Positions 25,695 through 34,300 of a DNA stretch of 64,000 nt are shown here, piece by piece. This stretch comes from Flavobacterium sp. (GTDB taxonomy: Bacteria; Bacteroidota; Bacteroidia; Flavobacteriales; Flavobacteriaceae): assembly GCA_016787805.1 (NCBI GenBank), contig JAEUTY010000018.1:160765-224764 (forward strand). The letters are read 5' to 3'. A model generated the notes under the pieces. It made no database searches. It was not told where the DNA came from and saw only the letters and a program-made list of their open reading frames with translations. The position numbers and the translations under genes are program-made. Each line of letters starts with the position of its first letter. Position 1 is the stretch's first letter.

Positions 25695-26189
25695 TTGAAC
25701 TATCAAGTCCACATCTACACTGACGGCGCTGCCAAAGGAAACCCCGGAAACGGCGGTTATGGAGTGGTTATGGAATTAGTGGGCACGAATTACAAAAAAG
25801 AATTCTACGAAGGTTTCCGACTCACTACTAATAATCGAATGGAATTATTGGCGGTAATCGTGGGTTTGGAAAAACTAAAAAACCCCAACATGACGGTTTT
25901 GGTCATTTCGGATTCGAAATACGTTGTTGATGCGGTAGAAAAAAAATGGGTTTTTGGCTGGGAAAAGAAAAACTTCACAGGAAAGAAAAATCCCGATTTA
26001 TGGATGCGTTTCCTCAAAATTTACCGTAAACACCAAGTCGATTTCAAATGGATCAAAGGTCACAACAATCATCCACAAAACGAACGTTGCGATCAATTGG
26101 CGGTGTATGCTTCAGGTTTGCCTAATTTATCAATAGATGAATTTTATGAGTCAATGGATAATGGACAATTGACAATTGATAATGACTGA
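25695..26189 (+). CDS. rnhA: Ribonuclease HI with repeat-derived C-terminal tail
   Basis: This 164-aa RNase H degrades RNA in RNA-DNA hybrids. The catalytic DEDD set is visible: YTDGAAKGNPGNGGYG (Asp ~9), TNNRMELLAVIVGL (Glu), LVISDSKYVVDAV (Asp) and NERCDQLA (Asp ~134). The start is TTG at 25695. The last ~12 residues (ESMDNGQLTIDND) lie beyond the normal fold. They are encoded by a copy of a dispersed TATCAATTATCCATT-type repeat, so the repeat appears to have replaced or extended the original end of the gene. Confidence 0.95.
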   Translation: MNYQVHIYTDGAAKGNPGNGGYGVVMELVGTNYKKEFYEGFRLTTNNRMELLAVIVGLEKLKNPNMTVLVISDSKYVVDAVEKKWVFGWEKKNFTGKKNPDLWMRFLKIYRKHQVDFKWIKGHNNHPQNERCDQLAVYASGLPNLSIDEFYESMDNGQLTIDND

Positions 26190-26254
26190 TACTTCTCATG
26201 TTTTCATTAGATTCCTAATTATCAATTATCCATTGTTAATTATCAATTAATAAT
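26156..26254. repeat. Inverted pair of TATCAATTATCCATT-type repeats
   Basis: A unit reading ATGGATAATGG, then CAATTGATAATG (26156-26184), is mirrored by ATTATCAATTATCCATTG and a second ATTATCAATTAATAATT (26217-26254). The left arm overlaps the 3' end of rnhA and the right arm supplies the -33 element and spacer of the PfkB-gene promoter. Confidence 0.75.
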
Positions 26255-26262
26255 TACCTTTG
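26233..26262 (+). promoter_or_regulatory. Promoter of the PfkB kinase gene
   Basis: TTG (26233-26235), a 19-nt spacer and TACCTTTG (26255-26262) match the Bacteroidota consensus. The ATG follows 24 bp downstream. The -33 box lies inside a dispersed repeat. Confidence 0.78.
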
Positions 26263-26286
26263 CGCCTTTAATTTGAATCTCAACGA

Positions 26287-27210
26287 ATGAACAAACTTTT
26301 AATAGTAGGAACAGTAGCTTTTGATGCTATCGAAACGCCTTTCGGGAAAACAGACAAAATTTTGGGTGGAGCAGGAACTTTTATCGGTTTATCGGCTTCG
26401 CATTTTAAATTACAATCAGCTATTGTTTCTGTAGTAGGTGACGATTTTCCACAAGACTATTTGGATTTATTAACCGATAGAAACATCGATATTTCGGGTC
26501 TTGAAATAGTTCAAGGCGGAAAAACCTTCTTTTGGAGTGGTCGTTACCACAACGATATGAACTCGCGCGATACGTTGGCAACTGAGTTGAACGTATTGGC
26601 TGATTTCAATCCGATTGTTCCTGAAAATTATAAAAACGCCGATGTAGTAATGTTGGGTAATTTACATCCATTAGTACAAACAGGCGTTTTGAATCAAATG
26701 ACAACCACGCCAAAATTAGTGGTTCTTGATACTATGAACTTCTGGATGGATTGTGCTTTACCAGAATTGTTAGACGTAATCAAACGTGTAGACGTAATTA
26801 CAATTAATGATGAAGAAGCCCGTCAATTATCGGGTGAATATTCATTAGTAAAAGCCGCAGCGAAAATTCATACGATGGGACCAAAGTATGTGGTGATTAA
26901 AAAAGGAGAACACGGCGCATTGTTGTTCCACAACGAACATATTTTCTTTGCTCCAGCATTGCCTTTGGCCGATGTATTTGATCCAACGGGTGCAGGCGAC
27001 ACTTTTGCAGGTGGATTTGCAGGTTACATTACACAACAAGGCGACATTTCTTTTGAAACAATGAAAACCGCCATTATACAAGGTTCAAACTTGGCTTCGT
27101 TTTGTGTGGAGAAATTCGGAACTGAGCGCATGGTCGAATTAAAAGAAGCCGAAGTGAAAAATCGATTAAAACAATTCAAAGCGTTAACACAATTTGAAAT
27201 AGAATTATAA
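26287..27210 (+). CDS. PfkB/ribokinase family sugar kinase
   Basis: This 307-aa ribokinase-fold kinase phosphorylates a sugar or nucleoside with ATP. The N-terminal glycine pair is in ILGGAGTFIGLS, and the ATP/anion-hole signature DPTGAGDTFAGGFAG lies at ~232-246 with the catalytic Asp. The substrate is not clear from sequence; adenosine-, ribose- or other sugar-type kinases are possible. It has its own promoter and terminator. A large PurF-like gene follows across a 135-bp inverted-repeat element, and this neighbourhood (purN, PfkB, PurF-like) hints at purine or ribose-phosphate metabolism. Confidence 0.88.
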   Translation: MNKLLIVGTVAFDAIETPFGKTDKILGGAGTFIGLSASHFKLQSAIVSVVGDDFPQDYLDLLTDRNIDISGLEIVQGGKTFFWSGRYHNDMNSRDTLATELNVLADFNPIVPENYKNADVVMLGNLHPLVQTGVLNQMTTTPKLVVLDTMNFWMDCALPELLDVIKRVDVITINDEEARQLSGEYSLVKAAAKIHTMGPKYVVIKKGEHGALLFHNEHIFFAPALPLADVFDPTGAGDTFAGGFAGYITQQGDISFETMKTAIIQGSNLASFCVEKFGTERMVELKEAEVKNRLKQFKALTQFEIEL

Positions 27211-27218
27211 TAACTTTA

Positions 27219-27246
27219 TGCCTCGAAATTTCGGGGCATTTTTTAT
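27219..27246 (+). terminator. Intrinsic terminator after the PfkB gene
   Basis: TGCCTCGAAA and TTTCGGGGCA form a stem with one G-T pair and are followed by six T. It starts ~9 bp after the stop. Confidence 0.88.
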
Positions 27247-27262
27247 TAGAAAAATAAAATTA

Positions 27263-27397
27263 AACACCTAGAAACATAGGTTTTGTAATCTATAATAAAA
27301 CCGCATAGAAAGTTTCTTTTTCACATAGCTATGTATTTATTATGTAAAGAGAAGCTTCTTAAAAAGGGATAAATAAAAGTCTATGTTTCTATGTGTT
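27263..27397. mobile_element. MITE-like element with 17-bp terminal inverted repeats
   Basis: AACACCTAGAAACATAG at 27263-27279 is matched, with one mismatch, by the inverted CTATGTTTCTATGTGTT at 27381-27397. The 100-bp interior has no ORF but contains smaller inverted pieces (CATAGCTATG; AAGTTTC and GAAGCTTC). No transposase is in the window, so mobility in trans is inference. Confidence 0.6.
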
Positions 27398-27482
27398 AAA
27401 AAAAACAATACAACAACCCGAGGCATTTGATATTAAGAAAAATTAATTAATCGGAGCGCAGCGGAATAAAAACAACTACAAT

Positions 27483-29381
27483 ATGAGTGACGCAATCAAA
27501 CACGAATGTGGAATTGCACTTTTACGATTAAAAAAACCGTTAGCATTTTACAAGCAAAAATACGGTTCGGCTTTTTACGGCATACAAAAAATGTACCTTC
27601 TGATGGAAAAGCAACACAATCGCGGGCAAGATGGTGCCGGATTTGCTTCTATAAAATTAGATGTTGAAGCAGGCGAAAGGTACATCAGTCGGGTTCGATC
27701 TAATGATCCGCAAGCAATTCAAGACGTTTTCAAACAAATTAACGATCGCATCAACGAAGAAATGGATGCGCATCCTGAATATGCTGATGACGTAGCGTTG
27801 CAAAAAGCCAATATTCCGTACATAGGTGAACTTTTTTTAGGTCATGTTCGTTACGGTACTTTCGGAAAAAACAGCATTGAAAGCGTTCATCCATTTTTAC
27901 GCCAAAACAATTGGATGCATCGTAACTTAATTGTAGCGGGAAATTTCAACATGACCAATGTTAAAGAGCTCTTTAATAGTTTGGTTGAATTGGGGCAACA
28001 TCCCAAAGAAATGGCAGACACGGTTACCGTGATGGAAAAAATCGGACATTTCTTAGACGATGAGGTAACCGATTTGTACCAAGAATGTAAAAACAATGGT
28101 TTGTCAAAAAGAGAAGCTTCTCCTGTTATTGCCGAAAAATTGCCTGTTGCCAAAATTTTGAAACGTGCTTCCAAAGGTTGGGACGGCGGTTATGCGATGG
28201 CCGGACTTTTTGGTCACGGTGACGCTTTTGTTTTTAGAGATCCAGCCGGAATTCGTCCAGCTTATTTCTACGAAAACGACGAAATTGTAGTGGTGGCTTC
28301 GGAACGACCTGTGATTCAAACGGTTTTTAAAGTTCCTTTTGATAAAGTACAAGAATTGCAGCCTGGAAATGCGTTAATCATCAAAAAGAACGGAACTGTA
28401 ACAGAAGAAGAAATTATTCCACCTACAGTGAAAAAAGCATGTTCGTTTGAACGCATCTATTTTTCGCGTGGCAGCGATGCCGAAATTTACCAAGAGCGAA
28501 AAGAACTCGGAAAATTAATTCTGCCAGCCGTTTTAGAAGCCATTGATAGTGATACTGACAATACGGTTTTCTCATACATTCCAAATACTGCTGAAACTTC
28601 TTTTTACGGAATGGTCGAAGCAGCCAACGATTTTTTAAATCAACGTAAAAATCAATTCATACTGACCAACCGTAAAACATTAACCAAAGAAAAACTCGAA
28701 GAAATATTATCCGTAAAAATCAGAACGGAAAAAATAGCGATTAAAGACGCCAAACTTCGTACGTTCATCACCGACGATAGCAGTCGCGACGATTTGGTAG
28801 CGCATGTTTACGATGTTACGTATGGTGTAATTCAACCTGAAGATAATTTGGTAATTATTGACGATAGTATCGTTCGCGGAACTACTTTGAAAAAAAGTAT
28901 TTTGAAAATGATGGATCGTTTGAATCCAAAACGGATTGTTGTGGTTTCATCAGCGCCGCAAATTCGTTATCCTGATTGTTACGGAATTGACATGGCAAAG
29001 TTGGAAGGCTTGGTCGCTTTTCAAGCCGCAATCGAACTTCTAAAAGAACGGAATCAATATAAAATTGTCGATGAGGTATATAAAAAATGCAAAGCACAAG
29101 AGAATCTAAAAGACTCAGAAGTAGTGAATTACGTCACTGAAATATATTCGCCATTTAGCGATATGGAAATTTCAAATAAGATCGCAGAGCTCTTAAATTC
29201 AGAAGATATTAATGCTGAGGTAAAAATCATATTTCAATCGGTAGAAAACTTGCACAAAGCGTGTCCGAAAAATTTGGGTGATTGGTATTTCACAGGTGAC
29301 TATCCAACGCCGGGCGGAAACCGTGTTGTGAACCGTGCTTTTATGAATTTTTACGAAGGAAAAGACGCTCGCGCCTATTAA
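27483..29381 (+). CDS. Large PurF-like amidophosphoribosyltransferase
   Basis: This 632-aa protein has a class II glutamine amidotransferase domain and a type I phosphoribosyltransferase domain, the plan of PurF (PRPP + Gln to phosphoribosylamine). After a short propeptide MSDAIKHE, Cys-9 would be the catalytic N-terminal nucleophile. The glutaminase also shows QHNRGQDGAGFA and GHVRYGT. The PRPP loop is NLVIIDDSIVRGTT (~456-468). It is ~130 residues longer than usual PurF. Inserts sit inside the glutaminase domain (~60-110 and ~150-190), the canonical VPDSG loop is replaced by FSYIPNTAETS, and a C-terminal tail is added. It may be a PurF paralogue with a changed substrate. Confidence 0.85.
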   Translation: MSDAIKHECGIALLRLKKPLAFYKQKYGSAFYGIQKMYLLMEKQHNRGQDGAGFASIKLDVEAGERYISRVRSNDPQAIQDVFKQINDRINEEMDAHPEYADDVALQKANIPYIGELFLGHVRYGTFGKNSIESVHPFLRQNNWMHRNLIVAGNFNMTNVKELFNSLVELGQHPKEMADTVTVMEKIGHFLDDEVTDLYQECKNNGLSKREASPVIAEKLPVAKILKRASKGWDGGYAMAGLFGHGDAFVFRDPAGIRPAYFYENDEIVVVASERPVIQTVFKVPFDKVQELQPGNALIIKKNGTVTEEEIIPPTVKKACSFERIYFSRGSDAEIYQERKELGKLILPAVLEAIDSDTDNTVFSYIPNTAETSFYGMVEAANDFLNQRKNQFILTNRKTLTKEKLEEILSVKIRTEKIAIKDAKLRTFITDDSSRDDLVAHVYDVTYGVIQPEDNLVIIDDSIVRGTTLKKSILKMMDRLNPKRIVVVSSAPQIRYPDCYGIDMAKLEGLVAFQAAIELLKERNQYKIVDEVYKKCKAQENLKDSEVVNYVTEIYSPFSDMEISNKIAELLNSEDINAEVKIIFQSVENLHKACPKNLGDWYFTGDYPTPGGNRVVNRAFMNFYEGKDARAY

Positions 29382-29457
29382 AATTCAACAAAAAGTGTAG
29401 TTCGTCGATTAATTCAGTATTTTAACAAATATTTTTTACAGTTCATCGAAGCGCTAC

Positions 29458-29465
29458 TACATTTG
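29458..29465 (+). promoter_or_regulatory. -7 box of candidate small RNA 1
   Basis: TACATTTG matches TAnnTTTG. It ends 4 nt before the ACCAT hairpin, the same distance as for small RNA 2. The -33 element is poor (TTA or TTT). Confidence 0.55.
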
Positions 29466-29469
29466 GTGA

Positions 29470-29543
29470 ACCATAGCATTAGTAGGTTAAGTTTATGGTA
29501 GATTTGGGGCAAAAAAGGTGAAATTTATTTTTCACCTTTTTTA
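29470..29543 (+). ncRNA. Candidate small RNA, copy 1
   Basis: The ~74-nt unit begins with a hairpin closed by ACCATA and TATGGT around a loop containing AGTAGGTTAAGTTT. A segment AGATTTGGGGCAAA follows, then an intrinsic terminator in which AAAGGTGAA pairs with TTCACCTTT before a T run. It shares the hairpin, loop and linker almost base for base with copy 2, 310 bp downstream, while the terminator stems differ completely. There is no ORF. Conservation of unpaired bases together with a promoter and terminator argues for a trans-acting RNA. Possible matches to test are the Rfam Flavo-1 and 6S-Flavo families. Confidence 0.65.
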
Positions 29544-29745
29544 TTTTTAGTACTACAACAATTGGTTACTTCTACCATTGATCATCTTTCTTTTTTCAAA
29601 ATCATCTCAATTTTCGAAACCAAAAAAAGGCATTTAAATTGCTTTTACACATAAAGTAATCTATTTTTTATAAATAGCTCACTTTCAAAAAGGTAAAAAA
29701 TACTCGTATTTGCCTATCATCCCAATATAATTGCATCCAAAAGGC

Positions 29746-29775
29746 TTGTTTTTACTACAAGGAATAGTATTTTCG
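29746..29775 (+). promoter_or_regulatory. Promoter of candidate small RNA 2
   Basis: TTG (29746-29748), a spacer of exactly 19 nt and TATTTTCG (29768-29775) match the consensus with one mismatch in the -7 box. Transcription would begin at or within a few bases of the ACCAT hairpin at 29780. Confidence 0.6.
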
Positions 29776-29779
29776 CTTT

Positions 29780-29854
29780 ACCATAGAATTTAGTAGGTTA
29801 AGTTTAATGGTAGATTTGGGGCAAAAAGGCATTCGCTCTCGCGGATGCCTTTTT
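29780..29854 (+). ncRNA. Candidate small RNA, copy 2
   Basis: This ~75-nt paralogue of copy 1 has an ACCAT and ATGGT hairpin with the same TTAGTAGGTTAAGTTTA loop and the same linker TGGTAGATTTGGGGCAAAAA. It then has a strong terminator in which AAAGGCAT, CGC and GCG, ATGCCTTT pair, followed by a T run. The terminator is unrelated in sequence to that of copy 1. The region 29544-29745 between the copies has no gene or other clear signal. Confidence 0.7.
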
Positions 29855-29859
29855 AACAT

Positions 29860-29900
29860 AAAAAAACCGTTCTGATTTTTGAGTCTCAGAACGGTTTTTA
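29860..29900. terminator. Bidirectional terminator downstream of the SOD gene
   Basis: AAAAACCGTTCTGA and TCAGAACGGTTTTT form a perfect 14-bp stem with a ~10-nt loop. It closes the superoxide dismutase gene (-) and backs up termination from the small RNA region (+). Confidence 0.92.
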
Positions 29901-29918
29901 TATTTAGGACAAAAAGAA

Positions 29919-30527
29919 CTATTTCTCAGTAGCGTACAAGCGTGATACTTCTGTCCAATTAATTACATTAAAAAAGGCTTCAATATAATCTGGACGACGG
30001 TTTTGGTAATGCAAATAATATGCATGCTCCCAAACGTCCATTCCTAAAATAGGAAAACCAGTACAACCAGCATCGGGCATTAATGGATTGTCCTGATTCG
30101 GTGTCGAACATACTTCCAATTTTCCGCCTTTGTGAACGCACAACCAAGCCCAACCCGAACCAAATCGAGTAGCACCCGCTTTCGAAAATTGCGCTTTGAA
30201 TTCGTCAAACGAACCAAAATCTCTTTCAATTGCATCCATCAAATCGCCTTTTGGCAAACCGCCACCATCGGGCGACATCACTCTCCAAAACAAATTATGG
30301 TTGTAAAATCCACCGCCGTTGTTACGAACAGCAGCGTTTTTCATATCCAAATTAATCAAAATATTTTCGATTGTTTTTCCTTCTAAATCAGTTCCAGCCA
30401 CAGCAGCGTTCAAATTGGTTGTATACGCATTGTGGTGTTTGCTGTGATGAATCTCCATGGTTCTCGCGTCAATGTGCGGCTCCAAAGCATCATAAGCATA
30501 AGGTAATTGTGGTAATTCAAAAGCCAT
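29919..30527 (-). CDS. Superoxide dismutase (Mn/Fe family)
   Basis: This 202-aa SOD converts superoxide to oxygen and hydrogen peroxide. Metal ligands are visible: His in [17 protein letters not shown] (~27), His in [10 protein letters not shown] (~77), Asp in [23 protein letters not shown] (~164) and the His of the same block (~168). Metal choice (Mn or Fe) cannot be settled here. A possible -7 box TAACTTTG lies on the minus strand ~45 bp upstream. It is monocistronic. Confidence 0.96.
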   Translation of the reverse strand: MAFELPQLPYAYDALEPHIDARTMEIHHSKHHNAYTTNLNAAVAGTDLEGKTIENILINLDMKNAAVRNNGGGFYNHNLFWRVMSPDGGGLPKGDLMDAIERDFGSFDEFKAQFSKAGATRFGSGWAWLCVHKGGKLEVCSTPNQDNPLMPDAGCTGFPILGMDVWEHAYYLHYQNRRPDYIEAFFNVINWTEVSRLYATEK

Positions 30528-30663
30528 GATATATTTTTATTTAAAGATTAAAAAAATTAAATGATTCCAAAGTTATAAATTTAACTTGGCAAATCGAAGC
30601 GAACAGCAATAGATTTTTCAAATGATAACATAAATGGTTCAAAACTATTTTTGTATTTTTAGA

Positions 30664-30808
30664 AGCTATTTCCAGCTTTACGTTGCAATCTTTTTATCTC
30701 GTTACTGTTTTTCTAAAAAAATAAAGTGAGCTTCTCGGGTCGCTACTTTATTTTAAGAAAAACGAACAACGAGACTTAAAAAGATTTCCTCTTCAATCTG
30801 GGCTAGAA
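30664..30808. repeat. 145-bp palindromic element, copy A
   Basis: Nested inverted arms (AATCTTTTTATCTCGTT with AACGAGACTTAAAAAGATT, and AAAATAAAGT with ACTTTATTTT) surround GAGCTTCTCGGGTCGCT. It begins AGCTATTTCCAGC and ends TCTGGGCTAG. A diverged copy of the same length is at 58479-58623. It fills most of the SOD/GNAT intergenic gap, leaving little room for a GNAT promoter. Confidence 0.75.
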
Positions 30809-30820
30809 TTTACCGCAACT

Positions 30821-31366
30821 ATGACATTCAACTTACAACCACAACACCTCAAAAATCAATTAATCCAGTTGTTTCCCTTGCAAGAAGACGATTTTGAAGA
30901 GTTATATACGGTTGCTTCTGATCCGTTGGTTTGGGAACAACATCCCAATAAGTTGCGTTACCAGCGCGAAGTTTTTCAAAATTTTTTCGAAGGTGCCATC
31001 CAATCCCGAGGCGCTTTTTTGATTCGCGACGTTCAAACCAATGAAGTCGTCGGCAGTTCACGTTTTTACGATTTTGACGAAAAAGACAACTCCATTTTAA
31101 TTGGCTATACTTTTATAGGAAGAAAATTCTGGGGAAAAGAGTACAACGCTTCACTCAAAAAAATTATGCTCGATTATGCTTTTCAACACGTTGACAAAGT
31201 ATATTTTCATATCGGAGCACACAATTACCGTTCGCAAAAAGCCATCGAAAAAATCGGTGCCATCAAAGTAGGTGAACAAGAAGTTGAATATTATGGAGAA
31301 GAAGCTAAAATGAATTATATTTATCAAATAAAAAAACCAAATCCTTCAACAGTTTCAAACTCTTGA
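30821..31366 (+). CDS. GNAT family N-acetyltransferase (RimJ/RimL-like)
   Basis: This 181-aa acetyltransferase shows the pattern of the larger RimJ/RimL subgroup. It has an N-terminal LFPLQEDDFEELYTVASDPLVW, a beta-4 IGYTFIGRKFWGKEYNASLKKI (acetyl-CoA loop) and a HIGAHNYRSQKAIEKIGAIKVGE block with the conserved N..S..A..K.G. The substrate (a protein N terminus, antibiotic or small amine) is not determinable. It is followed after 17 bp by the AddA-like gene and may share its transcript. Confidence 0.87.
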   Translation: MTFNLQPQHLKNQLIQLFPLQEDDFEELYTVASDPLVWEQHPNKLRYQREVFQNFFEGAIQSRGAFLIRDVQTNEVVGSSRFYDFDEKDNSILIGYTFIGRKFWGKEYNASLKKIMLDYAFQHVDKVYFHIGAHNYRSQKAIEKIGAIKVGEQEVEYYGEEAKMNYIYQIKKPNPSTVSNS

Positions 31367-31383
31367 ATGATTAAGTAATAATT

Positions 31384-34300
31384 ATGGTCAAACCAGCATT
31401 CTCGATTTACGACGCTTCAGCAGGCTCAGGAAAAACCTACACCTTGGTGAAAGAATACCTCAAAATTATTCTTTTGTCCAAAAAACCCGATGCCTACCGA
31501 AATATTCTGGCCATTACATTTACTAACAAAGCGGTACACGAAATGAAAACCCGTGTCATCGAAAATTTGTCAGAATTTGCTAAAGAAAACCCCTCTGCGA
31601 AAGCACAAAAGTTGATGGAAACTATCGCTGGAGAAACGCATTTGTCGCTCAACGAAATTCATTTAAAATCAAAAAGCATTATTAAAAACCTAATTCACAA
31701 TTATGCCGCTTTTGATATTTTAACTATTGATAAATTCACACACAAAGTCATCCGTGCTTTTGCACACGATTTAAAATTACCTATCACATTTGAAGTTTCG
31801 CTCGACACAGAAACCTTATTAACAGAGGCTGTTGATGCCATTATTGCCCAAGCCGGAGATGATGAAGAAATCACCAAACTATTGGTTGATTATACGTTAG
31901 AGAAAACCAATGATGATAAGAGTTGGGACGTTTCGCGTGAAATCATGGAAACAGGAAAACTAATTCTCAACGAAAACAACCGAGAAGAAGTAGCTCAAAT
32001 GCACCAAAAAAAAATAGCCGATTTTGTTGCCATCAAATCCAAATTAATAAAACGGTGTACGGAATACGAAAACCATTGTAAAGAGTTAGCTACTCAAGCC
32101 TTAAACTTAATCAACCAAAATGGAGTTGATTTAAAATCGTTTTCTCGCGGAAGTTTTCCTAACCATTTAAATTATATACTAGAATCAAATCCGAAAGCAA
32201 GAGACAAAAGATACACAACAGCGGATTCAATCGCAATAAATAAAACAGCTCCCGATAAAGCAATCATTGAGGCAATCATTCCCCAATTACTACAATTATT
32301 AGATCAAATTTATGTCAAATTAGATAAAATAGCGTTCTATGAGGCATTTCTAAAAAACATTACTCCATTATCGTTACTCAATACGTTAAGTAACAAGTTA
32401 ACTGAAATCCAAAAAGAGAAAAATGTGCTGTCCATTTCTGAATTCAATAAACTGATCAACGATCAAATTCAGAATCAGCCAGCACCTTTTATTTACGAGC
32501 GATTGGGCGAAAAATACAAACACTTTTTCATCGACGAATTTCAAGATACTTCGGTCATGCAATGGCAAAATTTGATTCCGTTGATTGATAATTCACTGTC
32601 GAGCGAAGATTTGGATGGTGAACGAGGCTCGTTGCTTATTGTTGGCGATCCGAAACAATCCATTTACCGTTGGCGCGGTGGAAAAGCTGAGCAATTTATA
32701 GAGTTGAGTAAAGATAAAAATCCGTTTGTTACCAAAGATAAAAAGGTCAAATCACTTGACACAAACTATCGAAGTTATTCTGAAGTCATCGATTTTAACA
32801 ATCAGTTTTTTAGTTTTTTGTCGCACAAGTTCGCCAACGACGATTACAAAGATTTGTATTTGAACCATTCCTTTCAAGAAAAAAACGACAAGAAAGGAGG
32901 TTTTGTCTCGCTTTCATTTATTCCTAAAACCAATCTGAATGAGTCGGAAGATCAAGATGAAAATACCGACAAAGACAGCTTGTATTTGAACGAAATTTTA
33001 CGAACAATAGACAAAGTTAAACAGTTGGGTTTTCATTATAAAGAAATTGTAATTTTAACCCGAGACAATAAAAAAGCAACCCTTATAGCACAATTTCTTA
33101 CAGAGAAAAATATCCCGATAGTTTCTTCGGAAAGCCTATTGCTTTCAGCATCTTCAGAGGTAAAAATTATTATTCATACATTGCGATATGTAAATAACAT
33201 TAATAATTTGGAAGCCAAGGCAAATATGCTTTACTATTTAGCCAAAAACAAACAGCGTCAAGTGCCTATTCACGATTTTATTGCTCAAGGAATGGAGCTG
33301 AAAAAAGAAGAAAAATTTCAAGAGTGGTTGCAGTATTTTGAAACGGAATTGGATCTTCAAATGCTCCGCAAAAAATCATTGTACGAAGCAGTTGAAATTA
33401 TTATTTCAAAACTTATTCCGGAGCACAAAAGAAGCGCTTATGTGCAATACTTTTTAGATATCATTTTAGAAAAAAACGTTAAAAATCAATTAGGCGTTTC
33501 GGAGTTTTTACAATTTTGGGATAAAAAGTGTGATTCATTAAGTATTCCTTCTCCAGAGAGCAACGATGCAATTAAAATCATGACCATCCACAAATCAAAA
33601 GGATTAGAATTTCCAGTAGTTATTTTTCCGTTTGCTGAAGAAAATTACGCGCAACCCAAACAAGATAAAATGTGGATTGAAGCCAATGAAGCCGAATTTG
33701 GTTTGTCAAAAGCATTGGTTGCCAAAAACAAAAGTGTAGCGTCATTTAGTGAAGAAGCAAACAATTTATACCAACAAAAAGAGCAAGAAAATTTATTGGA
33801 TAACATTAACGTGATTTATGTTGCATTGACTCGTGCAGAAGAGCAATTGTACATTATTTCGTCAGAAGTGCAGCCAAACAAAGAAGGTGTTTATCCTAAT
33901 AATTTGTCCTCTTTTTTTACTGAATACTTGTTCTCAGTTTCCCAATTCAAAGAAGGTCAACTTCAATATGAATTGGGTAATCAAAAAAGAATTTCAACTC
34001 AAATTAGTATAGAAATCTCAGCCAAAGCAACACCACAACGGTATTCTGAAATGAACTTTAAAAGCATCAAAATTGCACAAAAAGAAAGCTTGATGTGGAA
34101 TACCAAACAGCAAAAAGCAATTGAATATGGTAATCTTTTGCACGAGATTTTATCTTACATTAAATCCAAAAACGACATCGCAAATGCTATAACGAAGGCG
34201 ATTGAAAACGGATTGATTTCGACACAACAAACAGAAACGGTTTTGGACAAAATAAACAAAATAGTATTTCATCCAGAATTAGCTGATTATTTTGCCGAAG

